Shown: positions 39,516-48,140, numbered from the stretch's first letter. The stretch: 59,201 nucleotides of DNA from an uncultured Pseudomonadota bacterium (GCA_903921785.1 CAIXRH010000340.1:1-59201); one strand, 5' to 3'. Numbers and translations are program-made. Notes: generated by a model from the letters alone, not told the origin.

Positions 39516-40712
39516 ATGAGCGCCGGCGCGGTCACCTTCTGGCTGGTTGCCGGCGGAGGAACCCTGTTTCGCCTCCTCGCCGCGCGACACATCGCCGGTG
39601 TATTGGCCCCGCGGTGGCGTATCGAGCCGGCGCCTCCAGACGCGCCGGACCCGCCGGTGAAGGTGAGCGTCTGCGTCCCCGCTCGCGACGAAGCCGCGGT
39701 GATTGATCGCCTGCTGACCTCGCTCGACGCGCAGGACCACGCCGCGCTGGAGGTGGTGGTGGTGGACGACCGCTCCACGGACGACACCGGCGAGCGGGCC
39801 CGCCGGCACCGCTGTAGCGTCGTCGCCGGCAGCGAGCCTCCTGAAGGCTGGCTCGGCAAGCAGTGGGCGTGTTCGCGCGCCGCGGACGCCGCGACGGGCG
39901 ACCTCCTCTGCTTCGTCGACGCCGACACCTGGCATCACCCTGCCGCGATCCGCACCTGCGCGGCCGAGATGGAACGGCACGGGCTCGATGTGCTGGTGGT
40001 GGTGAGCGGTCACGCCCTCGGCACCTGGAGTGAGCGGCTGGTCATGCCCTTCTTCTGGGCTGCACTCCTCTCGTTTCTAAACGTGGCCAACGCCGATGAT
40101 CCGGCACGTCCGGACGACGCCATGGGCAACGGACAGTTCTGGATGGTGAGGAAGAACACGTATGATACATTCGGCGGTCACGCGGCGGTGAAGGACCGGC
40201 TGGCGGAGGATGTCGCGATCGTCCGGGGGCTCAAACACGCGGGCGCGAAGTACCGGCTTCGTTTCGGGCCGGAGGTCACCCGCACCCGGATGTACACGAG
40301 CTTCGCGACGTTGTGGAAGGGGTTCCAGAAGAACGCCGCAGTGGTGGACCCGGCGCAGCCGAAGCTGTCGCTCACGCTCACGCTGATCGCCGCGATCCTG
40401 GCGGCGCAGGCGGAGCTCTGGCCGTGGCTGGTCTTCCTGCTCGCGCCGACGCTCGGGGGGCTCTGGGCCCACCCGGTGGCGCTCGCCCTCGCGCTCGTTC
40501 AATTGGGAGCGATCATCCTTGGGCGTGCGCGGGTCCTCGCGGCGCTCTGCGATGGGCCGAGCGACGCGGCGATCAGCCGCAACCCATGGGTGCACCTGGG
40601 CCAGCCGCTGGGCGCCTCCCTCGGGATCCTCGCGATGCTCAACTCCTGTCAGGCGCAGCTTCGTGGCGCCACGACGTGGAAGGGCCGGCGCGTGCGCGGG
40701 CGGAGCTTGTAG
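39516..40712 (+). CDS. Family 2 glycosyltransferase, membrane-bound
   Basis: 398 residues. GT-A catalytic domain with VSVCVPARDEAAVIDRLLTSL, VVVVDDRSTDDT, GWLGKQWACSRAA and the DxD motif CFVDADT. Then DAMGNGQFWMVRK and DRLAEDVAIVRGLK (acceptor-site ED), and C-terminal membrane helices (about 285-350). It most resembles processive or carotenoid-glucosyl-type GT2 enzymes. It follows the beta-helix gene and probably forms an operon with it. A GATACAT patch lies within the gene at 40164. Confidence 0.85.
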   Translation: MSAGAVTFWLVAGGGTLFRLLAARHIAGVLAPRWRIEPAPPDAPDPPVKVSVCVPARDEAAVIDRLLTSLDAQDHAALEVVVVDDRSTDDTGERARRHRCSVVAGSEPPEGWLGKQWACSRAADAATGDLLCFVDADTWHHPAAIRTCAAEMERHGLDVLVVVSGHALGTWSERLVMPFFWAALLSFLNVANADDPARPDDAMGNGQFWMVRKNTYDTFGGHAAVKDRLAEDVAIVRGLKHAGAKYRLRFGPEVTRTRMYTSFATLWKGFQKNAAVVDPAQPKLSLTLTLIAAILAAQAELWPWLVFLLAPTLGGLWAHPVALALALVQLGAIILGRARVLAALCDGPSDAAISRNPWVHLGQPLGASLGILAMLNSCQAQLRGATTWKGRRVRGRSL

Positions 40713-40735
40713 GCCGAGCCGACCGAACGTGTGGC

Positions 40736-40807
40736 AAGGGGCTGGTGGCGCTCCACCGCCCATCCCGGGGGCGCGTCGGCGGTCGAGCAGCCGCCGCGGC
40801 GAGCCTG
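40736..40807 (+). repeat. Dispersed repeat family 2, copy B
   Basis: AAGGGGCTGGTGGCGCTCC ... GTCGGCGGTCGAGCAGCCGC ... GGCGAGC. It lies 24 nt after the glycosyltransferase stop, same orientation, within the 175-nt gap before the next plus-strand gene. Same two-hairpin layout as copies A and C. Confidence 0.7.
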
Positions 40808-40871
40808 GCTGGGCGGACGACCTGGGCGGCCCGGGCCCCAGCCGGGCTTACGCGCCTCCATCGCCCGGACC

Positions 40872-40878
40872 GGGATAG
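40872..40878 (+). promoter_or_regulatory. Putative -10 (GGGATAG) for leaderless start of the membrane/transglutaminase-like gene
   Basis: TA 12 nt before ATG 40888; spacer TCCGCGGGC, no Shine-Dalgarno. Confidence 0.45.
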
Positions 40879-40887
40879 TCCGCGGGC

Positions 40888-42480
40888 ATGGAAACCCCGC
40901 CGGAGCCGATCGAGCTGGGCACGCTCGGCAAGCTCGCCGCCTTCTTGTGCTTCACCGCCGGCACCGCCGCGATCTTCGCGGGCGGACAGATCGCCGCGGT
41001 GATCATCTTCCGAGAGTCGTGGCAGGAAGTGCTGCCGTGGCTTCAGGTGGGCCTGGGGGTGGCAGCGACCTACTTGTCTACCCAGCTGGCGTATCCGCGG
41101 CGTTGGGCGGTGCCGATCGCGGCGGCTGTGCTCTTCGCGCTCACCTGCGGGGGCGTCCCCTGGGCGTTCTGGCTGATGTACAACGGGGTGTTCACGGCGC
41201 TCACGGTCTTCTCCCCGGGGTGGGCTACGCTCGCGGCGTTGGTCCTCGCGATCAGCCTGCCTTCGTTCTTGAAGATCGGCGCGGCCCGCGCTCGCGCCGA
41301 CGCGGAGACCGCCCGGCTCACCCAGCAAGCCCAGTCCGCCGGCTACGGCTACGCCCGGCCGCCGCGCGGCGACCGCGGCTGGTTGCTCCCCCTGATCTAC
41401 GGGGTCCTGCTCGTGCCGGTCACCGGGTTGATCCTGGCGATCGGCTGGCCGGACACCTGGGCCCCCATCCAGCTCCGGGCGCTCGCGCTGCTCCACGGCC
41501 GCCCCCCCTGGGCCGGGTTCGTGGAGGACCGGAAGGAGTACCCGTACCCGTACAGCCCGTTCCAACACTACGCGGCCTACGAAGCGAAGTTCCGCCCACT
41601 CAACGAGCACGACGTTGTCGCCTTCGCCGACTCGGTCGCCGCCGATGTGGCCTTCGCGCTCACCGCGGAGACCGGCGAACGAGACCTTCAGGAGGCCGAG
41701 GCCGCGCTGTGGGCCGAGGGGAACCAGAAGCAGCTCCCCTTGTGGATCGCGGCGTCGCTCCGCCGCCACCAGGCGTTCACCTACGTCGAGAGCCTGCTCT
41801 CCCGAAGCTTCGACCCTACGATCCACCGTCACCCCGACGCGGTGCACTTCGACTGCGACCAGCTCGTGTACCTGTTCATGCACGTGGGCTACCGGCTCGA
41901 CCTCGCGATGCATCCGCTCCCGGCGCCGCTACATCTCTACCTGCGCTACGATGGGCCCGCGGGGTCCACGCCGCTCTACGTCGAGACCACCCACTTCCCC
42001 GACGTGGACGACGACGGCAACGCCCAACCCGACTCGGGAGACGTCCACTTCTTCGTGGACGAAGGCTACTATCGCCGCGGCGACGGCGGCAGCTACGCCT
42101 CCGAGGAGGTCACCGCGGCGGCCCGGCTCTACGAGCCTTTCAGCGAGCGAGACATCGACGACGAGATCGCCGCGAACGTCATCGAGGGGCTCTCGGAGGA
42201 GAGGGAGGACGTGCCGTATTCCGAGATCGAGCCGCGTCTCACCGGCACCCGCTCGGTCACCCTCGTGGCGAACCTGTACAAGCGGTACGTCCGCGACGCG
42301 AAGCGGGGGATGGACGCCGGAGACCTCGAGACCGCCCGAACGTTCGCCCAGAAGGCGCACGACCTCCGGCAGACGCAGGGGGCCCTGGTGATCTACGGCG
42401 ACGCCGAGGAGGAAGGCATCCTCGCGATGGTGAACGCCGGGGGCAGCGGCATTCCCGTCGAGGTCGAGGGGAGCCCGTGA
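40888..42480 (+). CDS. Polytopic membrane protein with transglutaminase-like C-terminal domain
   Basis: 530 residues. About four to five membrane helices in residues 12-195, then a large soluble domain. In it, FDCDQLVYLFMHVGYRLDLAM (C323) followed by PLHLYLRYDG (H349) and YVETTHF resembles the Cys-His-acid layout of transglutaminase-like/SirB1 proteins. The C-terminal about 60 residues look like one TPR pair (AKRGMDAGDLETARTFAQKAHDLRQ). Function unknown. The stop overlaps the xerD start (GTGA), so the two are coupled, probably by compactness rather than pathway. Confidence 0.62.
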   Translation: METPPEPIELGTLGKLAAFLCFTAGTAAIFAGGQIAAVIIFRESWQEVLPWLQVGLGVAATYLSTQLAYPRRWAVPIAAAVLFALTCGGVPWAFWLMYNGVFTALTVFSPGWATLAALVLAISLPSFLKIGAARARADAETARLTQQAQSAGYGYARPPRGDRGWLLPLIYGVLLVPVTGLILAIGWPDTWAPIQLRALALLHGRPPWAGFVEDRKEYPYPYSPFQHYAAYEAKFRPLNEHDVVAFADSVAADVAFALTAETGERDLQEAEAALWAEGNQKQLPLWIAASLRRHQAFTYVESLLSRSFDPTIHRHPDAVHFDCDQLVYLFMHVGYRLDLAMHPLPAPLHLYLRYDGPAGSTPLYVETTHFPDVDDDGNAQPDSGDVHFFVDEGYYRRGDGGSYASEEVTAAARLYEPFSERDIDDEIAANVIEGLSEEREDVPYSEIEPRLTGTRSVTLVANLYKRYVRDAKRGMDAGDLETARTFAQKAHDLRQTQGALVIYGDAEEEGILAMVNAGGSGIPVEVEGSP

Positions 42481-43409
42481 AGGTGCGCGTCACCCGGCGC
42501 CGGGAGCCGGACACCCGGCCCGTCCCCCTGGCGTGGGCGGGCGCGATCCAGGGGTACCTCGCGTGGATCGTCGGCGAACGTGCGCTCGCCACGAACACCC
42601 GCCTCGCCTACGGCGCGGACCTCGCCCGCGCCGCTCGCTGGATGGGCGACGCCGGCCGTGAGGACCCGGCGGCCGTCCGCCACGAAGACCTCGCGGCCTA
42701 CATGGTCGCGCTGCACGACGCCGGGCTCGATCCCCGTTCCCTCGCCCGCCACCGGAGCGCCATCCGCCAGCTTTTCCGGTGGATGCTCACCGAGAACCTC
42801 CTCGCCGACGACCCGAGCGTGCTCATCGGCGCCCCGCGGGTCGGTCGCCGCGTCCCCACGGTCTTCTCCGAGGCGCAGGTGGAGGCGATCCTCGCCGCCC
42901 CCAGCGACCTCGACCCGCTCGGCGTGCGCGACCGCGCGATGATCGAGCTGATGTACGCCACGGGGCTGCGCGTCACCGAGCTGGTGACGCTCCCGCTCAA
43001 GGGGGTTCACCTCGAAGGCGGGTTTCTCCGGGTCCGCGGCAAGGGCAACAAGGAGCGCATGGTGCCGATGGGGGATGTGGCCCGCGATCGTCTCCTCGAG
43101 TACCTCCGCGACGTTCGGCCTCCGAGCGGCGACGGGCCGGTCTTCCTCAGCCGCCTCGGCCGGGCGATGACCCGCCAGAACTTCTGGGAGCGGCTGGTCC
43201 GCTACGCTCGCCTCGCCGGGCTCCGCGGCAAGGTGAGCCCGCACGTGCTCCGCCACAGCTTCGCCACCCACCTCCTCAATCATGGCGCGGACCTGCGCGT
43301 GGTGCAGGCGATGCTCGGCCACGCCGACATCTCCACCACCCAGATCTACACCCACGTCACCCGCGAGCGGCTCAAAGCGGTGCACGCACAATTCCATCCA
43401 CGCGGGTAG
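42477..43409 (+). CDS. xerD: Tyrosine recombinase XerD
   Basis: 310-residue tyrosine recombinase that resolves chromosome dimers at dif together with XerC. Core-binding domain about 20-115; catalytic domain has R165 (ATGLRVTEL), K189 (RGKGNKER), H256 and R259 (HVLRHSFATHLL), H282 (LGHADIST) and nucleophile Y291 (QIYTHV). Start is GTG 42477 with GGGGAG before it, overlapping the upstream stop. Length and motifs fit XerC/D rather than a phage integrase, and there are no att-like repeats nearby; XerD rather than XerC is the closer look. Confidence 0.92.
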   Translation: MKVRVTRRREPDTRPVPLAWAGAIQGYLAWIVGERALATNTRLAYGADLARAARWMGDAGREDPAAVRHEDLAAYMVALHDAGLDPRSLARHRSAIRQLFRWMLTENLLADDPSVLIGAPRVGRRVPTVFSEAQVEAILAAPSDLDPLGVRDRAMIELMYATGLRVTELVTLPLKGVHLEGGFLRVRGKGNKERMVPMGDVARDRLLEYLRDVRPPSGDGPVFLSRLGRAMTRQNFWERLVRYARLAGLRGKVSPHVLRHSFATHLLNHGADLRVVQAMLGHADISTTQIYTHVTRERLKAVHAQFHPRG

Positions 43410-43429
43410 ACTGGCGCGCAGAGGACCGG

Positions 43430-44035
43430 ATGCGGAACAGCGGGTTCATCGGGGCGCTGACCCTGGGGCTGATGGCGTGCGCGTCGGGCGGAGACAGCCC
43501 CGCCGCGAAGGCGCCCGAGGCGGCGGTGGCCGCGAAGTCCGTCGCGCCGACGGTGCGCAGCGCGCCGGCCGCGACGCCTCAATCCGGCTCCACCGCCCCG
43601 AACGTGGCGTTGGTGTCGGTCGAAGACGGGAAGGTCTGGAACCTCCAGGAGGGCCTGGACCCCGAGGGCACCTCCTCGCCGAAGGGCTACGTGCTCGCGT
43701 TCATGGCGTCCTGGTGCACCTACTGCACCCGCTCGCTCCCGACGCTGGTCCAGCTCGAGAAGGACAACCCGGACCTGGAGATCGTCACCGTGTCGATCGA
43801 CGCGGGGCCCGAGGCGCAGCAGGAGGAGCTTTTGAAGGTCCGAAAGTTCGGGCTCCAAGGGCCCGTGGTCGCGGCGGACAAGGCGACGATCGACGCCTGG
43901 ATCGGCGGGGGCCGCTCCGTGCCCAAGTACTACTTCATCGACCACAACGGCACCATCGTCGCCCGCGACGACGGCTTCGGGGACAAGGTGGAGCCGATGA
44001 TGGCGAAACAGGCGGCGCGGGCGCTCCGAGACTGA
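43430..44035 (+). CDS. Thioredoxin-like (TlpA/ResA type) lipoprotein
   Basis: 201-residue lipoprotein (lipobox LMAC, C17), a Pro/Ala/Ser linker to about residue 57, then a thioredoxin fold with active site W95-C96-T97-Y98-C99 and a cis-Pro region GRSVPKYYFID. It probably reduces or transfers disulfides outside the cytoplasm, for example in cytochrome c maturation. TAGACT 23 nt upstream of the ATG and AGAGGA make a promoter with a very short leader likely. It begins 20 nt after xerD. Confidence 0.85.
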   Translation: MRNSGFIGALTLGLMACASGGDSPAAKAPEAAVAAKSVAPTVRSAPAATPQSGSTAPNVALVSVEDGKVWNLQEGLDPEGTSSPKGYVLAFMASWCTYCTRSLPTLVQLEKDNPDLEIVTVSIDAGPEAQQEELLKVRKFGLQGPVVAADKATIDAWIGGGRSVPKYYFIDHNGTIVARDDGFGDKVEPMMAKQAARALRD

Positions 44036-44049
44036 GCGCGCCCGTCCGG

Positions 44050-44122
44050 CCATTCTCGCCGCGGCGGCTCCTCGACCGCCGGCGTGGCTGGGGGAAGGTC
44101 GGTGGGGCGCCACCAGCCCCTT
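44050..44122 (-). repeat. Dispersed repeat family 2, copy C
   Basis: Reverse orientation of copies A and B: on the minus strand it reads AAGGGGCTGGTGGCGCCCC ... CGGCGGTCGAGGAGCCGCCG ... GGCGAGAATGG. It begins 11 nt after the stop of the minus-strand membrane protein, so it is again co-oriented with the gene it follows. Confidence 0.7.
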
Positions 44123-44132
44123 GTCGTGCTCG

Positions 44133-45653
44133 TCATTCCCCTTCGGTCGTCCACCACTCCACCTCGCCCGAGACGGTGGGACCGCCGAGAACGCGGCTCA
44201 AGCAGGCCTCGGTCTTCTCCCGCACGGGACAGCCGGCGTGCCGATGCAGCACCACGGCGGTGTATTCGGTCAGCAAGGGGGGCAGGACCTCGGCGCAGTT
44301 GGGGGCGTCGAACGCCTCCTGGAGCGCTCTGGCATGGTCCTGACGATCGCCCCACGCATCCTCGCTCGACCGGAGCAGGAGCGGGCTCGGGCGTCCGCTC
44401 CGCCCCGCCTCCGTCAGGTAGTGCGCCGCGGCCTCCCGGCAGCCCCGACCCACCAGGGGCACGTCGAGCACGGGTCCGGTACCTTCCGCCGCCAACGCCG
44501 GGCTTGATGCGTCCAACGACACTGGGTTGAGGGCGAACGGCAGGGGGCGCGGGTCGACGAGCAGGGTCTCCGCGATCGAGACCGCGAGCACCAGCGGCGC
44601 CCACCGGGAGTCCGCCACCACCGCCGCGAAGGCCACGATCACGCCGAGCATGAACCGGTAGGGCGTGCCGCTCGCGGCGAGCGTCGGGGAGAGCAGCGTG
44701 AGCAGGTGGAACGGCCCCGCGTCTCCAAACGCCAGCACCAGGAGCACGAACCCCGCCGCAAACGCCCAGGGACGCCGCCGCGCGTTGACCAGCGCGGCGA
44801 GACCGAGGACCGGTCCCAGGTACGCGAGGTGCACCACCCAAGGGGGTTTTCCCGGTGGGGTGCGGGCGCGGAAGAACAGGTCGCTCAGGAGCGCCGCGCG
44901 CTTGGGCTGGGGGCCGTTGTGAGCGTCCAAGAGCCCGAAGGGGGCGAAGAAGTGGGCGATCGAGGTATCAAAGCCGGGTCCGTGGTACTGGCTCACCAGC
45001 CAGCCGCCGAGCAGCGCGGATGCGGCGACCGGGATGCGCTTCGACCACGCAGTCCGCGACGCCACCGCCCAGACGCCCACGATCGCCAGCGCCGCCAACG
45101 TGACGTGGGGGGCCGAGATGCCTGCGAGGGTGAACGCGGGGAGGAGCAGCGCGGCCCTCCACCTCGGGCCACCCTCCGCCCACAGCGCGAGGGCGAGGAG
45201 CGCGGCGGCGACCCCGAGCACCGCCTGCTCCGGTTGGCCGTTCTGCAGGGTGGTGCGCACCCACGGCGGAAGGGCGAGGAGCGCCCCGAGCCACACGGCG
45301 GCCGCGCCCCGCCCGTAGATCACCCGCCCGAGCGCCCACCCCCCGAGCACGTTGAGCACCGGCACCAGCAAGACCGTGAGATCGTACGCCGCGAGGGGGC
45401 CCACGAGGTGCGCGAGGGCGATGGAAGGCCACAGGAGCGGCCGGAAGTCCGCCCCGCTCGGCCAGCCCGAGAGGTCCGTGTGCACCGACCAGGGCGGGAC
45501 GTGTGTGGCCACCGACAGGGCGGCGAGGTGCCCGCCCGTGAAAACGCTGACCGGCGCCGAATCCCCGAGGTGTAGGGCCAAGGGCCAGCTCATCGCCACG
45601 GAGGCGGCGAGCGCCGCGGCGCAGGCAACGAGCAGGGGTACGACGGGACGCAC
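44133..45653 (-). CDS. Polytopic membrane protein, GT-C glycosyltransferase-like
   Basis: About 506 residues with ten or more hydrophobic helices in the first 390 residues, and a soluble C-terminal domain with several Cys (VGRGCREAAAHYL, DAPNCAEVL, HAGCPVREKTEACLS). The first periplasmic loop (VHTDLSGWPSGADFRPLLWP) resembles the lumenal loop of GT-C/YfhO-type transferases, but no certain DxD motif is seen. I favour GTG 45653 because TACCTT sits with TA 11 nt before it; GTG 45680 would add nine residues. Divergent from a GT87 gene, so both may serve one glycan. Confidence 0.65.
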   Translation of the reverse strand: MRPVVPLLVACAAALAASVAMSWPLALHLGDSAPVSVFTGGHLAALSVATHVPPWSVHTDLSGWPSGADFRPLLWPSIALAHLVGPLAAYDLTVLLVPVLNVLGGWALGRVIYGRGAAAVWLGALLALPPWVRTTLQNGQPEQAVLGVAAALLALALWAEGGPRWRAALLLPAFTLAGISAPHVTLAALAIVGVWAVASRTAWSKRIPVAASALLGGWLVSQYHGPGFDTSIAHFFAPFGLLDAHNGPQPKRAALLSDLFFRARTPPGKPPWVVHLAYLGPVLGLAALVNARRRPWAFAAGFVLLVLAFGDAGPFHLLTLLSPTLAASGTPYRFMLGVIVAFAAVVADSRWAPLVLAVSIAETLLVDPRPLPFALNPVSLDASSPALAAEGTGPVLDVPLVGRGCREAAAHYLTEAGRSGRPSPLLLRSSEDAWGDRQDHARALQEAFDAPNCAEVLPPLLTEYTAVVLHRHAGCPVREKTEACLSRVLGGPTVSGEVEWWTTEGE

Positions 45654-45658
45654 GCGCC

Positions 45659-45664
45659 AAGGTA
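45659..45664 (-). promoter_or_regulatory. Putative -10 (TACCTT) for the GT-C-like gene
   Basis: Minus strand, TA 11-10 nt before GTG 45653. Confidence 0.35.
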
Positions 45665-45675
45665 GCGCGCCACGA

Positions 45676-45681
45676 TACACA
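45676..45681 (+). promoter_or_regulatory. Putative -10 (TACACA) for the GT87 gene
   Basis: TA 13-12 nt before GTG 45689; opposes the minus-strand element 12 nt away. Confidence 0.35.
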
Positions 45682-45688
45682 GGCGCCG

Positions 45689-46855
45689 GTGGACCGCCTC
45701 CGCGCCCGGCTCCCTTGGACGTTCCCGGCGCTCGCCGCGCTCGCGCTCGCGTGGGCTTTTACCACCGCGACGCTGCCGGGGCTGCGCACCACCCCCGCCG
45801 CCGCCATGGACTTCCTCCCGCTGTGGCTCGGCGCCGGGTTGATCGAGGCCGGGCGGGACCCCAACGACGCGACCGAGGCCGAGGCCGAGTTCCGCGCGGA
45901 GAAGCTGCCTGCGCGCCCAGGTGGGTTCTACAGCTACTACCCTCCGACCGCGCCGCTGGTGGCGATACCGCTGCGCCCGTTGGGGTTTCGCAGCGCCGTT
46001 CAGGTCTGGCGTGCGTTGGGGGTTTTCAGCCTCGTCGCGGGGACCGCGGTCGCGGCGCTGGCCGGCTTCGGTCGCCGACTCTCCCCTGCAGCGCTCGGGA
46101 CCGCTGGGCTGCTCGCCGCGTTCGCCCTGCTCTCCCGCCCGGCGCGGGTGGTGATCCCCACGGGGCAGCCGGGCCCGCTGGTCGTCGGCCTCACCGGGGT
46201 CGCGCTCTGGCTCCTCGCGGGGGAGCGCACCCGGCGGGCGGCGGCCGTCGCAGCCCTCGGCACCGCGGTCAAGCTCGTGCCGATGGTGCTCCTCCCCGTG
46301 CTCCTGGTGCGCCGCGCGTGGGCGGCGGCGCTCACGTTCGCGGCGGTGCTGGTCGCGCTCGTGGCGGTGCTCCTCGCGTTCGGCGTCCCCCTCCACCCGC
46401 TCCCCTGGGCGCGAGAGTTGTTGGCGTTCTCCTCTCGCGACCCGCTCCCGGGCTGGCGGGGGCAGACGCTGCTCTTCGCGCTGTGGCAGGCGCGCACGCC
46501 CCTGGTCGTGGCGGGCTCGGTGGCGCTCCTCTGGCGCCTGTGGCGCGCCCCTCGCCCCGGCGCGGCGCTCGACACGACGGCCGCGCTCGTCGCGGCGGTC
46601 GGGGTGCTGGTCGCCGGGTCGTCGCACTACCACGAGGCGCTGGTGCTGCTCCCGGCGATCGCGCACGCGCTGGCCTGGCCGGCGCAGGCGCCGCGGGCAC
46701 GTGTGGCTTGGGGCGGGGCGGCATCGATTCTGGCGGTCTGCGCGGCCCAACCGGCGGCGTTCGCGCGCGGCGGACGCCCCGATTCGCTGGCCTGGGTGGG
46801 GATCGGCCTGGTGGTGTGGACCGTCAGCGCGATTCGGGCGTGGCGGCGCCCGTGA
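45689..46855 (+). CDS. GT87-family (DUF2029) polyprenyl-phosphate-dependent glycosyltransferase
   Basis: 388-residue inner-membrane protein with about ten helices. Family features: the first loop Asp (AMDFLPLWLGAGL), FYSYYPPTAPLVAIPL, VIPTGQPGPLVVGLTGVAL and GTAVKLVPMVLLPVLLVRRAW. GT87 enzymes add mannose or related sugars from a lipid-phosphate donor on the outer face. GTG start. Its last 32 nt overlap the convergent coaE gene. Confidence 0.82.
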   Translation: MDRLRARLPWTFPALAALALAWAFTTATLPGLRTTPAAAMDFLPLWLGAGLIEAGRDPNDATEAEAEFRAEKLPARPGGFYSYYPPTAPLVAIPLRPLGFRSAVQVWRALGVFSLVAGTAVAALAGFGRRLSPAALGTAGLLAAFALLSRPARVVIPTGQPGPLVVGLTGVALWLLAGERTRRAAAVAALGTAVKLVPMVLLPVLLVRRAWAAALTFAAVLVALVAVLLAFGVPLHPLPWARELLAFSSRDPLPGWRGQTLLFALWQARTPLVVAGSVALLWRLWRAPRPGAALDTTAALVAAVGVLVAGSSHYHEALVLLPAIAHALAWPAQAPRARVAWGGAASILAVCAAQPAAFARGGRPDSLAWVGIGLVVWTVSAIRAWRRP

Positions 46856-47423
46856 GCTCGGCCCACGCCTTTTGGATCGCCTCGGCGAGCTGCTCCGGCC
46901 CACCGTCGTTGCGAATCACGGCGCTGGCGAGGCGCTCCTTCTCCGCCAGGGGGAGCTGGGCCGCGAGCCACTTCTCCACGGTGTCCGCGTCGTAGCCCTC
47001 GCGGGCGGCGAGGCGGCGGCGCTGGATGTCGGGGGCGCAGGTGACCACGAGCAGCTTGTCGTAGCGACGCCAGCTCCCGGTCTCGACCATCAGCGCGGCC
47101 TCCACCACCACGGCGGGCGCGGTCTGCGCCGCGAGCCAGGCCTCCATCGCCGCCCAGATGCGCGGGTGGGTGATGGCCTCGAGCTCGCGCCGTGCGGCGG
47201 GGTCCGCCACGACGAGCGCGCCGAGGGCTTTCCGGTCGAGCGCGCCGTCCCGCACCACGGCGGGCCAGCGGCGGGCAATCTCGGCGAGTCCATCCGTACC
47301 CGGGGCCACCACCTCGCGAGACACCCGATCGAGGTCGAGCACGGGGACACCGGCCTCCGCGAGCCGCGCAGCCACGGTGCTTTTGCCGCAGGCGATCCCG
47401 CCGGTGAGGCCGACGGTGATCAT
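46824..47423 (-). CDS. coaE: Dephospho-CoA kinase
   Basis: 199-residue P-loop kinase that phosphorylates dephospho-CoA in the last step of CoA synthesis. Walker A in GLTGGIACGKSTVA (8-16), then DLDRVSREVV, ITHPRIWAAME and VVEAALMVETG. Normal length. It starts in an ATGA overlap with the preceding exported-protein gene and runs 32 nt into the convergent GT87 gene at its 3' end. Confidence 0.95.
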   Translation of the reverse strand: MITVGLTGGIACGKSTVAARLAEAGVPVLDLDRVSREVVAPGTDGLAEIARRWPAVVRDGALDRKALGALVVADPAARRELEAITHPRIWAAMEAWLAAQTAPAVVVEAALMVETGSWRRYDKLLVVTCAPDIQRRRLAAREGYDADTVEKWLAAQLPLAEKERLASAVIRNDGGPEQLAEAIQKAWAELTGAATPESR

Positions 47424-48001
47424 GGCGTGACGGGCGCCGGGGGGACGGAGGACGGAGCGACCGACGTCGCGGAAGGCGGGACGACATCGAGGGTGCCGGC
47501 CGCGCCGGGGCCCGCGGACAGGGCCTGGAGGCGCGCCACGGCCGCGTCGAACCGCTTGAGCGGCCCCTTCCCGGTGAGGGTCGGGCGCGCCGCCAGGAGC
47601 GCGGGCAGCGCCTCGGTGCGCTCGAGGTCGGCGAGGACCTCCGCGCAGGGAACCGCGGAGTTCGGGAACCGCAACGCCGCGACACAGCCGCTCGGGGCGC
47701 GCGCGTCGATCTCCACCATGGCGGACTGCGCGTCGAGCCAGGCGATCGAGTCTTCCTTACCGGAGTTGATCGCCCGGAGCGCCCGCTTTGTCTCGAAGCG
47801 CACGGTGTGGACGGCGTACATCCGCTTCGAGCTCTCTTCGCTCGAGAGATCGCTGAGGTAGTCCCGAAGGGTCTTGGTTTCCCCCGAAGGACCGGCGCCC
47901 TCGCCCGGGTTGTCCGGGTCCACCGCGTGGGCTTGTTGAGGAACGGCGAAGGCGGCCACGAGGGCCGCCGCGAAGAAGATGCGCGTGAGGAGGGGCTTCA
48001 C
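47420..48001 (-). CDS. Hypothetical periplasmic protein
   Basis: 193 residues with a signal peptide (MKPLLTRIFFAAALVAAFA, cleavage near AHA). The mature part is helical with charged repeats (LRDYLSDLSSEESSKRMYAVHTV, LADLERTEALPALLAARP) that could be HEAT-like; the C-terminal 40 residues are Pro/Ser/Val-rich. GTG start at 48001 with TTATCC upstream (TA 13 nt before). No family recognised. Confidence 0.6.
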   Translation of the reverse strand: MKPLLTRIFFAAALVAAFAVPQQAHAVDPDNPGEGAGPSGETKTLRDYLSDLSSEESSKRMYAVHTVRFETKRALRAINSGKEDSIAWLDAQSAMVEIDARAPSGCVAALRFPNSAVPCAEVLADLERTEALPALLAARPTLTGKGPLKRFDAAVARLQALSAGPGAAGTLDVVPPSATSVAPSSVPPAPVTP

Positions 48002-48008
48002 GGGCGCG

Positions 48009-48017
48009 GGGATAACC
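48009..48017 (-). promoter_or_regulatory. Putative -10 (GGTTATCCC) for the periplasmic protein-coaE operon
   Basis: TA 13-12 nt before GTG 48001, minus strand; spacer CCCGCGCCC. Confidence 0.4.
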
Positions 48018-48140
48018 TCTCCGGCCGCCGGTATTCCCCTCCGTGGCGAAGCGGGACAACTCGGTCAAAGGGGCTCCAGTCACGCCGGGCCTACCCGATC
48101 AGGCAGGCGCGAGGGTCCTTGCCCCGGCCCCTTCCGCGGA

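Noticed and set aside
42477-43409. Tyrosine recombinase considered as a phage or island integrase
   Set aside because: Size and motifs are those of XerC/D; no att repeats, tRNA end or mobile genes are nearby.
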